A stretch of 41,906 nucleotides of DNA from RPQK01 sp041946865. Lineage in GTDB: Bacteria; Acidobacteriota; UBA6911; RPQK01. The position numbers were made by a program, and so were the translations under genes. Positions 15,216-22,981 of the stretch are shown here, piece by piece. The stretch is taken from the NCBI GenBank assembly GCA_041946865.1, contig JBHGBF010000032.1, forward strand, positions 1 through 41,906, given 5' to 3'. A model generated the notes under the pieces. That model was not told where the DNA came from, did not search any database, and saw only the letters and a list, made by a program, of their open reading frames with translations. Within the stretch, counting starts at the first letter, position 1; each line of letters begins with the position of its first letter.

Positions 15216-16622
15216 ATGACAGCGAAAGAACGCCCGAATAAGCTCTCTCGACGAGAGTTTGTTGCAGCAGCCGGCGCGGCCGCTGCCATGGTCGTTCCCC
15301 GCCACGTGCTGGGCGGCGTCGGCTATGTCGCCCCAAGCGACATGGTCAACATAGGCGTCATCGGCACGGGCGGCCAGGGGACAGTCAACATCAAGAGTCT
15401 TTTCCAGGAGGCAGATGCCCGGATCATCGCGATCTCCGACCCCAGCGAGACCACCGATGTCCGGCGTTTCTACTATGGTTACGTGGCCGGACGCTTGCCG
15501 ACCGTCAAGCTGATCAACGATACGTACCGGCAGCAGAACCGGACGGATTACAAGGGTTGCGCCGACTATGTTGACTTCCGGGAAATGCTGGAGAAAGAGA
15601 AAGATATCGATGCCGTCCTGATCGCTACCCCTGATCATGTCCACGCCGTCGTGGCCATGGCCGCCATGAAGCTGGGAAAGCATGTGTACTGCGAGAAACC
15701 GCTCTGTCACTCAATTGAGGAAGTTCGCAAAGTGACGGAGGTGGCCCGCGAAACGAAAGTGGCCACCCAGATGGGAAACCACGGACACAGCGGCGAAGGG
15801 ATCCGCCTGACCTGCGAGTGGATCTGGGACGGCGCGATCGGCGAGGTACGCGAGGTCCACTCCTGGGCGCTGGTGAAACCGTGGACGGACCTCACGGCTC
15901 CTCCCACAGAGACGCCGCCAGTCCCGCCCGGATTGAACTGGGACCTGTGGCTGGGGCCGGCCGCTTACCGGCCCTATCACCCGGCATACGCGCCGGTCAC
16001 CTGGCGTTGCTGGTTTGACTTTGGAACCGGGTATCTGGGTGATTTTGCCTGCCACCACCTCGATCCCGCCTTCTGGGCCTTGAAGCTCAGCTATCCGACC
16101 AGCGTTGAAGCGACCTCTTACAACCGCGGCAAGGGAACTTTTCCGCATGCCTCGATCGTCTACTATCGCTTCCCGGCGCGCGGCTCGATGCCGCCCGTCA
16201 AGGTCACGTGGTACGACGGCGGGTTAGGTCCGGAAACCCCCGAAGAGCTCGACCTGGGCCGCCGGTTGGGGCCGCACGGCATCCTGTTTGTCGGAGACAA
16301 AGGCAAGATCCTGGCCGGCGGTTGGGGAGGCACGCCCCGGCTTCTTCCCGAAGCCGCCATGAAGGCTTACAAACGACCGGAAAAAACGCTGCGGCGCGTC
16401 AAGGGACACCACCGCGACTGGCTCGACGCCTGTAAAGGCGGAGAACCGGCCAGCGCGAACTTCCTCGACATGGCCCCGATGGTCGAATCCATTCTGTTGG
16501 GCTCAATCGCTTTGCAGATGGACGAGCGGCTTTGCTGGGACGCGACCGCCAGGAAGTTCACAAACGTGGCCAAGGCGAACGATCTGCTGAACCCGCCGTA
16601 TCGGGAGGGATGGAGTCTCTAA
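15216..16622 (+). CDS. Tat-exported Gfo/Idh/MocA family oxidoreductase
   Basis: A 468-residue NAD(P)-dependent sugar or cyclitol dehydrogenase-like protein. The N-terminus has a twin-arginine signal: SRREF at 11-15, followed by an Ala-rich hydrophobic stretch, so the enzyme is probably exported folded with its cofactor. The Rossmann loop is GVIGTGGQG at 47-55, and the EKP motif is Glu160-Lys161-Pro162 in CEKPLCHS. The long C-terminal half with aromatic segments (LNWDLWLGPAAYRPYHP, WRCWFDFGTGYLGDFACHHLD) matches the exported, alcohol- or glycan-linked subfamily common in Acidobacteriota, Planctomycetes and Bacteroidetes. It may act on sugars released by the nearby glycoside hydrolases, an inference from position only. 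Confidence 0.93.
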   Translation: MTAKERPNKLSRREFVAAAGAAAAMVVPRHVLGGVGYVAPSDMVNIGVIGTGGQGTVNIKSLFQEADARIIAISDPSETTDVRRFYYGYVAGRLPTVKLINDTYRQQNRTDYKGCADYVDFREMLEKEKDIDAVLIATPDHVHAVVAMAAMKLGKHVYCEKPLCHSIEEVRKVTEVARETKVATQMGNHGHSGEGIRLTCEWIWDGAIGEVREVHSWALVKPWTDLTAPPTETPPVPPGLNWDLWLGPAAYRPYHPAYAPVTWRCWFDFGTGYLGDFACHHLDPAFWALKLSYPTSVEATSYNRGKGTFPHASIVYYRFPARGSMPPVKVTWYDGGLGPETPEELDLGRRLGPHGILFVGDKGKILAGGWGGTPRLLPEAAMKAYKRPEKTLRRVKGHHRDWLDACKGGEPASANFLDMAPMVESILLGSIALQMDERLCWDATARKFTNVAKANDLLNPPYREGWSL

Positions 16623-16634
16623 TCCGGCGCAACT

Positions 16635-16704
16635 GCGCGGAATAAGGCCGATTGCGGAATGCGCGGACACTTTCCGCATGTTCCCGCTTTGGTTTGTTCC
16701 GCGC
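16635..16704. terminator. nested hairpins between convergent genes
   Basis: GCGCGGAA (16635-16642) pairs with TTCCGCGC (16697-16704), and inside it TGCGGAA (16653-16659) pairs with TTCCGCA (16672-16678). On the plus strand TATTTT follows. It lies between the convergent Gfo/Idh/MocA and GH2 genes and could end both transcripts. Confidence 0.4.
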
Positions 16705-18821
16705 TATTTTGCCGTAAAATCCCGCCGGCTTCGGATGGTCTTCCCCGCGCCGTCTTTTGCTTCGGCCTGAATCACGTACCGGCCAGGTTCACTGGGGAAC
16801 TGAACGGTGAATTCCGGGATCTCACGACCCAGAGCGGCAACCGTGCAGGCTTTCGACTGAGACCAGATTTCGCGGTCGCCTTTCATGATCCGGAGCCGCA
16901 CTTCACCTTTCCAGTCCACATACAAGTCGTTGATCACGAATACCTTCAACGGGCCTGAGCTGCCCACCTTCGCCTCCTCGGCCCAGAAGTCGAGCATCAG
17001 ACCCAGAGGATTGAAGGACTCCTTGACGTACTCCTCAAAGTAAGGCTCGAACGTCAGGTTCTCGAGATCGGTGAAGTGATCGCTGGTCGCCCCGCCCTCC
17101 GGACGCGGCTTGTCACCCGGACGCGAATAGCCCAGGCCGCAGAAGTGCAAGACGCCCGCACACTCCCGATGTGCGCGCCAGAATTCGGTCTTTGCGGCCA
17201 GGTGCCTGGCATACAACAACCGGCGCTGCCCCACGGTCGAACTGGGGCCGAGAAGGCTCTCGTAGACCTTGTCAGTCAGGCAGGTCGGGTTTCCGTCTCG
17301 CGTCAGCCAGAGCCAGGCGTACTCGTTGATGATGATCGGAACGTCGCGCTTCTTCTGCGGGTTCTGCAACCGGGGCTTGCCCGAGACCCCGGCCATCTCA
17401 CTCATCTTGAACGGCTTCTGACCATTCCAGGCGCGGATGAAAAGATAAGGGTGAGCTTCCACACAATCCGTATCAGCCTGGGGCTCGGCCCAGCCGTTCT
17501 CCCAGGGCCGATTCGAAAGGTCGAGCGCCCGTACCGCCTGCAAGGCTTTTCCTGTCTCGGCAGTTAAGCTTTCGTTCTGAGCATCCCAGATCACGACCGA
17601 GGGGTGGTTCCAGCGTTCGTTCATCCACTCGATGTATTCCGGAATGATCTTTTCGGCCACCGGGTTCTCGGGCGCCTTATCCAGAAGCCATATCGGGAAT
17701 TCATCCTGGATCAGAAAGCCTTCTTCATCCGCGATGTCATACCAGGGCTCGGGCGGAAAACCGATGCAGTAGCGCAGGCTGTTCCAGTTCATCGATTTGA
17801 ACTTCCGATGCAGCCGGCGCACCCAGTCCTCGCGCCACGGCCGGTCCTTGCGGTCCGCGTCTTCAAAGAAACGATAGATAGTGACATTGCTCCCGCGCAT
17901 GAAATAAGGCTTGCCGTTCAGGATGGCCCGCCCCGTGCGCTGATCGAACCGGAAGGATCTGACCCCGAAGCGCACCCGCGCCGCGTCCGCCCCAGTCGCG
18001 ACCTGCAGATCGTAAAGGAACGGGTCCTCGGGCGACCAGAGACGGCAATTATTGATGGGAATGACAAGATCGACTTTTGAAAATGAGCTGCTCGTCGCCC
18101 GGACCTGGGCGCTGGCCGAGCCTGCGGCGCCGCCGCCTCGGGCTTCGCTTACGAGCGCCCGCACTGTTACCCGATCCGATACTGTCCTTCCAAGTATCTC
18201 GGCCTGGACCTTGACCGAACGGGCGGCCGGGTCGGGGGCAATCTGCAGGTTATGTATATAGGGCGCGTTGGTAAGGATAAGATCGACCGAGTCGTAAATG
18301 CCGGGAATGAACAGGTATTTTTCAAAGTCCCAACCGGTCGGCATCCCTTCTGGCAGAACCTCACGGTCGGCTCCCACCCTGATAACCAGCTCGTTGTCCT
18401 GCCGCTTTCCTTTCAGAGCCTTTTCCAGATGAAAGTAACCGGGGGTGAAGCAGGGAAGATGCTCGCCGACAAGCTGGCCGTTAAGCCAGACCTTGGCGCC
18501 GTAAGCGGCCTTGTGGACTTTGAGGAGCACGACGGCGGGCACGTCGCCATCGATCTGAAAAGTCCGTCGGTACCAGAAAGCCTGTCGCAGGGAACTTTTC
18601 TTCCCGACCTCCTGGAAAGGTGGAGTCGCCATGTCCATGAGTCCGGGGACCGGCGCCGTATGAGAGAAACTGGCTGGCGGCTGCTCGGTCAGATCCCCCT
18701 GCTCGACTTGCCACTGGCCGTCAAGCTTGATTACTTTGCGGGGGTCCATCGGCTTGAGGCCGGCATAAACGCTCATGATTGATCCGAGGATGATGGCGAC
18801 AAGGCAGGCTTTTCGCGTCAT
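16704..18821 (-). CDS. exported glycoside hydrolase family 2 protein
   Basis: A 705-residue beta-galactosidase/beta-glucuronidase-type GH2 enzyme. It has a hydrophobic signal sequence (residues 5-20, ACLVAIILGSIMSVYAG), then a jelly-roll sugar-binding domain (about 35-185, with YRRTFQI and AAYGAKVWLNGQLVGEH), an immunoglobulin-like domain, and a TIM barrel from about 290. The acid/base Glu417 is in WDAQNESL and the nucleophile Glu500 in IINEYAW. The ATG at 18821 has GGGAG 6 nt upstream; earlier in-frame starts would precede the signal sequence and lack support. It is the last gene of the three-gene minus-strand operon. The exact glycan cannot be read; it probably trims side chains or ends of hemicellulose fragments. 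Confidence 0.92.
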   Translation of the reverse strand: MTRKACLVAIILGSIMSVYAGLKPMDPRKVIKLDGQWQVEQGDLTEQPPASFSHTAPVPGLMDMATPPFQEVGKKSSLRQAFWYRRTFQIDGDVPAVVLLKVHKAAYGAKVWLNGQLVGEHLPCFTPGYFHLEKALKGKRQDNELVIRVGADREVLPEGMPTGWDFEKYLFIPGIYDSVDLILTNAPYIHNLQIAPDPAARSVKVQAEILGRTVSDRVTVRALVSEARGGGAAGSASAQVRATSSSFSKVDLVIPINNCRLWSPEDPFLYDLQVATGADAARVRFGVRSFRFDQRTGRAILNGKPYFMRGSNVTIYRFFEDADRKDRPWREDWVRRLHRKFKSMNWNSLRYCIGFPPEPWYDIADEEGFLIQDEFPIWLLDKAPENPVAEKIIPEYIEWMNERWNHPSVVIWDAQNESLTAETGKALQAVRALDLSNRPWENGWAEPQADTDCVEAHPYLFIRAWNGQKPFKMSEMAGVSGKPRLQNPQKKRDVPIIINEYAWLWLTRDGNPTCLTDKVYESLLGPSSTVGQRRLLYARHLAAKTEFWRAHRECAGVLHFCGLGYSRPGDKPRPEGGATSDHFTDLENLTFEPYFEEYVKESFNPLGLMLDFWAEEAKVGSSGPLKVFVINDLYVDWKGEVRLRIMKGDREIWSQSKACTVAALGREIPEFTVQFPSEPGRYVIQAEAKDGAGKTIRSRRDFTAK

Positions 18822-18952
18822 GATTCGCTCCCAGATGTTCATGGTTTTCCCGTCACTTAATCCGGACTTCTCACAAGATTTACACGGAAGCACACCTCGC
18901 CGTAGTCCAATGCTCGCCTCTGGCGTGCCCGAGGGTTGCCGGAAGACCCCGC

Positions 18953-19222
18953 CTACGGCTCTGTTTCGTCATGCGGCCGCCGCTCGCGCGATTCGGCCAA
19001 TATCGCCCTGGCGTTCTCCAATTCGCTCGCGAGGACCCTGATCTTGGTTTCGCCCAGTCCGTTAATTGTAAATGGGTAAACTGAATGAGGCACCTGCGAG
19101 ACCAGAAGGCAGTCGATTCCAGCCTCGTCGAGGATAGTCTTGATCAGGTTGGCTTCAACATCGTTATAGACCACGGTCAGCAAGACTGTCTCTTCGTCCT
19201 TGATCGGCCTGGCTGGTTCCAT
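18953..19222 (-). CDS. small DUF2007-like protein
   Basis: An 89-residue soluble protein with the pattern of the DUF2007 group (putative signal-transducing, PII-like fold). Traits seen are VVYNDVEANLIKTILDEAGIDCLLVSQ, then TKIRVLASELENARAILAE. The N-terminal half is a strand-helix unit and the C-terminal half a second strand plus helix. AAGGAGA lies 9 nt upstream of the ATG. It sits 45 nt after the GH10-GH16 gene and 131 nt before GH2. Its role in a hydrolase operon is unknown. It has no signal peptide, so it would act in the cytoplasm. Confidence 0.8.
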   Translation of the reverse strand: MEPARPIKDEETVLLTVVYNDVEANLIKTILDEAGIDCLLVSQVPHSVYPFTINGLGETKIRVLASELENARAILAESRERRPHDETEP

Positions 19223-19267
19223 TTGATTGGTCTCCTTGCGCTGCGAATCATATCAAATCGCACGTTC

Positions 19268-21925
19268 TTACCGCCTTTGGTACACGCGCACGTAATCAAC
19301 TTCCATCCTCTGGGGGAATTCCGTGGACGGGTCCGGGTAGCCCGGCCAGTTGCCCCCGACCGCGAGGTTGAGAATCAAGTGGAACCGCTTGTCAAACGGC
19401 GCCGGGAAAGGCACTTTGGTGTACCACTGCGGCGGCGGCTGCGTCTGATAAAGGACGTTATCGACGTACCACCTGATCACCCCGGGCTCCCATTCCAGCC
19501 GGAACAAGTGAAAGTCGTCCGAGAAGTTGCCGGAGGGTAACACGTAGTGCCACCCGGAGCTCTGGTGCGATTGTCCCCCGTAGTGCAGTGTCCCGTAGAC
19601 TTTGTTGGTTTCGTGGCCCAGGTACTCCATAATGTCGATTTCGCCGCTGGCCGGCCAGGTCCCGTAGAAGTCATCCGTGGGCAGCATCCAGATGGCCGGC
19701 CAGAGGCCCTTGCCGCGCGGCAACCTCGCCCTGAATTCGAAGCGGCCGTAGGTCCAGTCACCTTTGTTCTTGGTCCGCATCCGGGCGGAAGTGTAAGTGT
19801 AGGCGAGGTTAGTAGTGCCGGGAGGCTGGTAGTAGTCTTTGCGCGCCTCAATCACGAGTTTGCCGTCTTCGATTCGCGAATTCTCTGGACGGTCGGTGTA
19901 GTATTCGAGCTCGTTATTTCCCCAGCCGGCCGGCGATCCCGTGCCAATCTGATGTTCCCACCGGGTCGTATCGATTGCGGGGCCGTTGAACTCATCCGAC
20001 CACGCCAGCCGCCAGCCGCCCCCACGGTTGCGGCGAGGCGTGTGGTTGACACGCGTGGCGAGGGAAACAGTCCGGGTCACGCCCTCTTTGCCCAGGGAAA
20101 GCCGCTGGGTCGTCGTCTGTCCCTCGAAGGAAACGTCGACTTCGTAATCTCCTAGAAACCCCCGGACTTCCGCCTTGCCCTGCTGATCGGAAACCTGAGA
20201 GACATCTGTCCACCAGTCGTTGAACACCGTCTGGAGAAAGGCCTGACCGGCGGGCTTGAGCGTCCAGTCGTGGCGGAACATCGGTGCGTCCTGGTGCCAG
20301 TGGGCGCCGTCCCAGAAGCCCCACATCAGAAAATTCTCGGCCCGCGGATGGCTGAAACAGATGACGAGGAGATCTCGCATGTAGTCGCCCATGATCTCCT
20401 CGTCGGCGCCTGAAGCATCGAATTCGGTGATGCTGATGGCGGCGCCGTAGCCGGAGAAATTCTCGAAGATGCTGTAGACCTTTTCGGGTCCGGTCAGGGT
20501 CGAGCCCATGTGGCCCTGCATGCCGATCCCGTCAATCCGGCCCCCGTTGGCGAGGATCGTCTCGATGACGGCCCGATAGCGAGCCTGCGTCGTGACATCC
20601 TTACCGCCATTACTGATGATGCTGTATTCGTTGATGTACAGTTTAGCGTCGGGGTCAGCCTGGGCCGCCAGTTTGAACCAGTCGGCGTAAATCTGCTCGC
20701 CTCCGAAGAGGTTCTTAAGATCGGTGAGGTGCACCGGTTCATTCAGCACGTCCCATTCGGCGATTTGCCCTTTGACCCCAGGGTAACCGGCTTCTTCAGC
20801 GATGTGTTCGGCAATCCGGTTTCTCACGTAATCGGGATTGCGGTTGTCTTGGATATCCTGCGGCAGATACTGCCAGGCAGGCCAGACCAGATTGTGTCCG
20901 CGGACACGGATTCCAGCGTTGCGGAACTCGCGTGTCGTATTCACCACCTGTTCCTTGGTTCCTTCCGAATAGGGATCTTCCCAGTTCGGCCATTTATGCG
21001 CGTTCTCGAAGACAAGGATGCTCCAGGTCTTGCCGTCACCGTTCAGATTGAAGATCTGTTCCCGGTATGTTTCGTCGTCGGGCGTGGTTCCGAGCATTCG
21101 CCACATACTCACTGCCGTCCCAAATCCAAAAGCGTGGCGCTTCATCCGGAAGTGGACTGTCGCCCCCGGAATCGGAGCTCCGGCCTGATCAACGACCTGA
21201 ATTTCGAGCGGCGCCTTGCGCAGAGTCTCGATACGGGCGAGGGCCTCCGCTCGCCAGGGCGCGTCCGGTGAATGCCCCGCGTAGTCGAGGTGATAGCGCG
21301 ACTTCGGAAGCTGGGCAACGCTGCAGGCGGTGCCGAAATTCAGCATAGCCAGCCCCGCGATTTGGACTTTCTGCGCCTGAAAGCCGAGGTTTATCTGGTA
21401 GCGGGCCTGCCCGGCAGCCAGCGTCAGGCGGGCCTGAAACGGAATCATCCACTGCTGCCATTGGCCGGCCGGGGTCTGATCGAGCGAGAGAGACTTGTCA
21501 TAAGGACTGGTGGTTTGCTCGAAGATGTGAGTCAAGTAGCCCTCACCGTCAGCCGCAGAAATTCCTCTGACCCAGATAACCAGAAGAAGAGCGTCCCCCT
21601 GGGTGACAGGCTGTCCGGTGCTGAAGCGGATGGCGGCATCCCAAGGGTTTGTCATGGCCGCCGAGGTCGTGAGCTCCCGGATCTGGGTGAAGGGCTCGGC
21701 ACCCGACCAGGTCTTGGGTTCGACCGTGACGTTGGTGGGCGAGAGCAGTCCGAGCGTGCCCGACTCTGAGTCGGTGAAAACCCAGCTGCCACCTTCGATT
21801 CCTTGTTCAGCAAGCTGCGCACGCAGAGCCGTGTGATACGCATCTTCGGCGGCGACCAGAAATGAGACGTTGGCGAAGATGAAAGCCAGTCCCAGGCCGA
21901 GGATAAAGAACCTGTCGCTCTTCAT
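19268..21925 (-). CDS. secreted GH10-GH16 fusion (xylanase + beta-glucanase)
   Basis: An 885-residue exported protein with two catalytic modules. A signal peptide (residues 6-25) is followed by a carbohydrate-binding-like beta domain (about 40-230). The GH10 xylanase barrel (about 245-600) has acid/base Glu396 in WDVLNEPVH and nucleophile Glu501 in ITEFDAS. After a linker, the GH16 domain (about 645-885) has catalytic Glu762-x-Asp764-x-x-Glu767 in GEIDIMEYLG, the laminarinase/lichenase-type motif. SGEIDIMEY and YVRVYQ at the end are family hallmarks. Together these predict attack on xylan and beta-1,3(4)-glucans. It is the first gene of the operon with DUF2007 and GH2, behind a readable promoter at 21953-21981. 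Confidence 0.93.
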   Translation of the reverse strand: MKSDRFFILGLGLAFIFANVSFLVAAEDAYHTALRAQLAEQGIEGGSWVFTDSESGTLGLLSPTNVTVEPKTWSGAEPFTQIRELTTSAAMTNPWDAAIRFSTGQPVTQGDALLLVIWVRGISAADGEGYLTHIFEQTTSPYDKSLSLDQTPAGQWQQWMIPFQARLTLAAGQARYQINLGFQAQKVQIAGLAMLNFGTACSVAQLPKSRYHLDYAGHSPDAPWRAEALARIETLRKAPLEIQVVDQAGAPIPGATVHFRMKRHAFGFGTAVSMWRMLGTTPDDETYREQIFNLNGDGKTWSILVFENAHKWPNWEDPYSEGTKEQVVNTTREFRNAGIRVRGHNLVWPAWQYLPQDIQDNRNPDYVRNRIAEHIAEEAGYPGVKGQIAEWDVLNEPVHLTDLKNLFGGEQIYADWFKLAAQADPDAKLYINEYSIISNGGKDVTTQARYRAVIETILANGGRIDGIGMQGHMGSTLTGPEKVYSIFENFSGYGAAISITEFDASGADEEIMGDYMRDLLVICFSHPRAENFLMWGFWDGAHWHQDAPMFRHDWTLKPAGQAFLQTVFNDWWTDVSQVSDQQGKAEVRGFLGDYEVDVSFEGQTTTQRLSLGKEGVTRTVSLATRVNHTPRRNRGGGWRLAWSDEFNGPAIDTTRWEHQIGTGSPAGWGNNELEYYTDRPENSRIEDGKLVIEARKDYYQPPGTTNLAYTYTSARMRTKNKGDWTYGRFEFRARLPRGKGLWPAIWMLPTDDFYGTWPASGEIDIMEYLGHETNKVYGTLHYGGQSHQSSGWHYVLPSGNFSDDFHLFRLEWEPGVIRWYVDNVLYQTQPPPQWYTKVPFPAPFDKRFHLILNLAVGGNWPGYPDPSTEFPQRMEVDYVRVYQRR

Positions 21926-21952
21926 GATAGGTAGTCCTCTGTATCCGGGCAG

Positions 21953-21981
21953 ACAATATCCGATTCCCGCACTTGCGACAA
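21953..21981 (-). promoter_or_regulatory. sigma-70-like promoter of the glycoside hydrolase operon
   Basis: On the minus strand, TTGTCG (21981-21976) and TATTGT (21958-21953) are separated by exactly 17 nt. The start codon at 21925 lies about 28 nt downstream, with AGAGGA in between. Confidence 0.55.
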
Positions 21982-22038
21982 GCGGCTTTAGAGATGACGC
22001 GGGCTTCCCTTTTCATGGACCGCATGAAACTTCAGCCT

Positions 22039-22057
22039 TACAATGAATGTATATAAA
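22039..22057 (+). promoter_or_regulatory. AT-rich minus-10 candidates for the DUF4159 operon
   Basis: TACAAT (22039-22044) and TATATAAAT (22050-22058) lie 36-54 nt before the DUF4159 ATG. No good minus-35 is visible. The divergent gap 21926-22092 would hold both this and the hydrolase promoter. Confidence 0.3.
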
Positions 22058-22092
22058 TCAGCGGAAATTTCGCTGGTACGAAAGGGGCGAAG

Positions 22093-22887
22093 ATGCGACG
22101 CCTGTTTTTTGGGGTGAGTTTTGCCCTCGTCACGGTCTATTGCCTGGCTCAGACCTCAGACTGGTTCTCGGGCGGCGGCCGTCGTCGCTGGGCGCCCCCG
22201 AGTTTCCCGGAAGCGCCGGAGGTCGGTCCGCCTACCCACGAGTACACTTTCGCCCGGTTGGTTTACTCGGGCGGTCGTGGCTGGCGCTATGACAGCTGGA
22301 CGACCGATGCGCCGAAAGCTGACGTGACCTTCGTCGCCGGTATCAAGCGGCTGACCAACCTCGACGTTCGTGAATCGCCCTTCTTCATACCTCTGACATC
22401 GCCGGAAATCTTCAAGTATCCCTTTTTGTACGCAGTGGAAGTTGGCTATTTGCAGCTCTCGGACGAAGAAGCTGCCACATTGCGCGAGTATCTGCTGCGT
22501 GGTGGGTTCTTCGTCGTCGATGATTTCCACGGAACCTATGAATGGGCCAATTGGGAGGAACAGCTACGAAAGGTATTCCCGGAATGCAAGATCGAAGAAA
22601 TCCCTCTGTCCCACCCTATCTTCCATTGCTTCTTTGATTTGCAGGAGCTCATCCAGGTGCCCGGGATCCAGTATCTCTATACAGGCCGTCCTTACGAGCA
22701 GGATGGGTACATTCCCCATTACCGCGGAGTCAAGGATGAAAGCGGTCGCCTCATGGTCGTTATCAATTTCAACTCCGACATCGGCGACGCGTGGGAGTGG
22801 GCCGATTACCCGCCTTATCCCGAGAGGTGGTCCTCGACCGCGTATCGGCTGGGCATCAATTACATCATCTACGCGATGAGCCATTGA
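22093..22887 (+). CDS. DUF4159 domain-containing exported protein
   Basis: A 264-residue protein with a signal peptide (residues 3-20) and a DUF4159 domain, a flavodoxin-/amidotransferase-like fold of unknown activity. Seen features are TFARLVYSGGRGWRYDSWTTDAPKAD near the domain start, SPEIFKYPFLYAVEVG, LREYLLRGGFFVVDDFHG in the middle and ending in YRLGINYIIYAM. DUF4159 genes are commonly found beside MoxR/DUF58/VWA operons, as here. AAGGGG lies a few nt before the ATG. It appears to be the first gene of the long plus-strand envelope block. The gap to the next gene is 94 nt. Confidence 0.88.
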   Translation: MRRLFFGVSFALVTVYCLAQTSDWFSGGGRRRWAPPSFPEAPEVGPPTHEYTFARLVYSGGRGWRYDSWTTDAPKADVTFVAGIKRLTNLDVRESPFFIPLTSPEIFKYPFLYAVEVGYLQLSDEEAATLREYLLRGGFFVVDDFHGTYEWANWEEQLRKVFPECKIEEIPLSHPIFHCFFDLQELIQVPGIQYLYTGRPYEQDGYIPHYRGVKDESGRLMVVINFNSDIGDAWEWADYPPYPERWSSTAYRLGINYIIYAMSH

Positions 22888-22981
22888 GCTGCTGCCAGCG
22901 AGGTTTCCGAGACAGAGGGTTGCAAGCCGCAGCCTGTCCGCCGAGCGCGCGGGGAGTTCGCAATTCGAAGACGTTGTTTCT

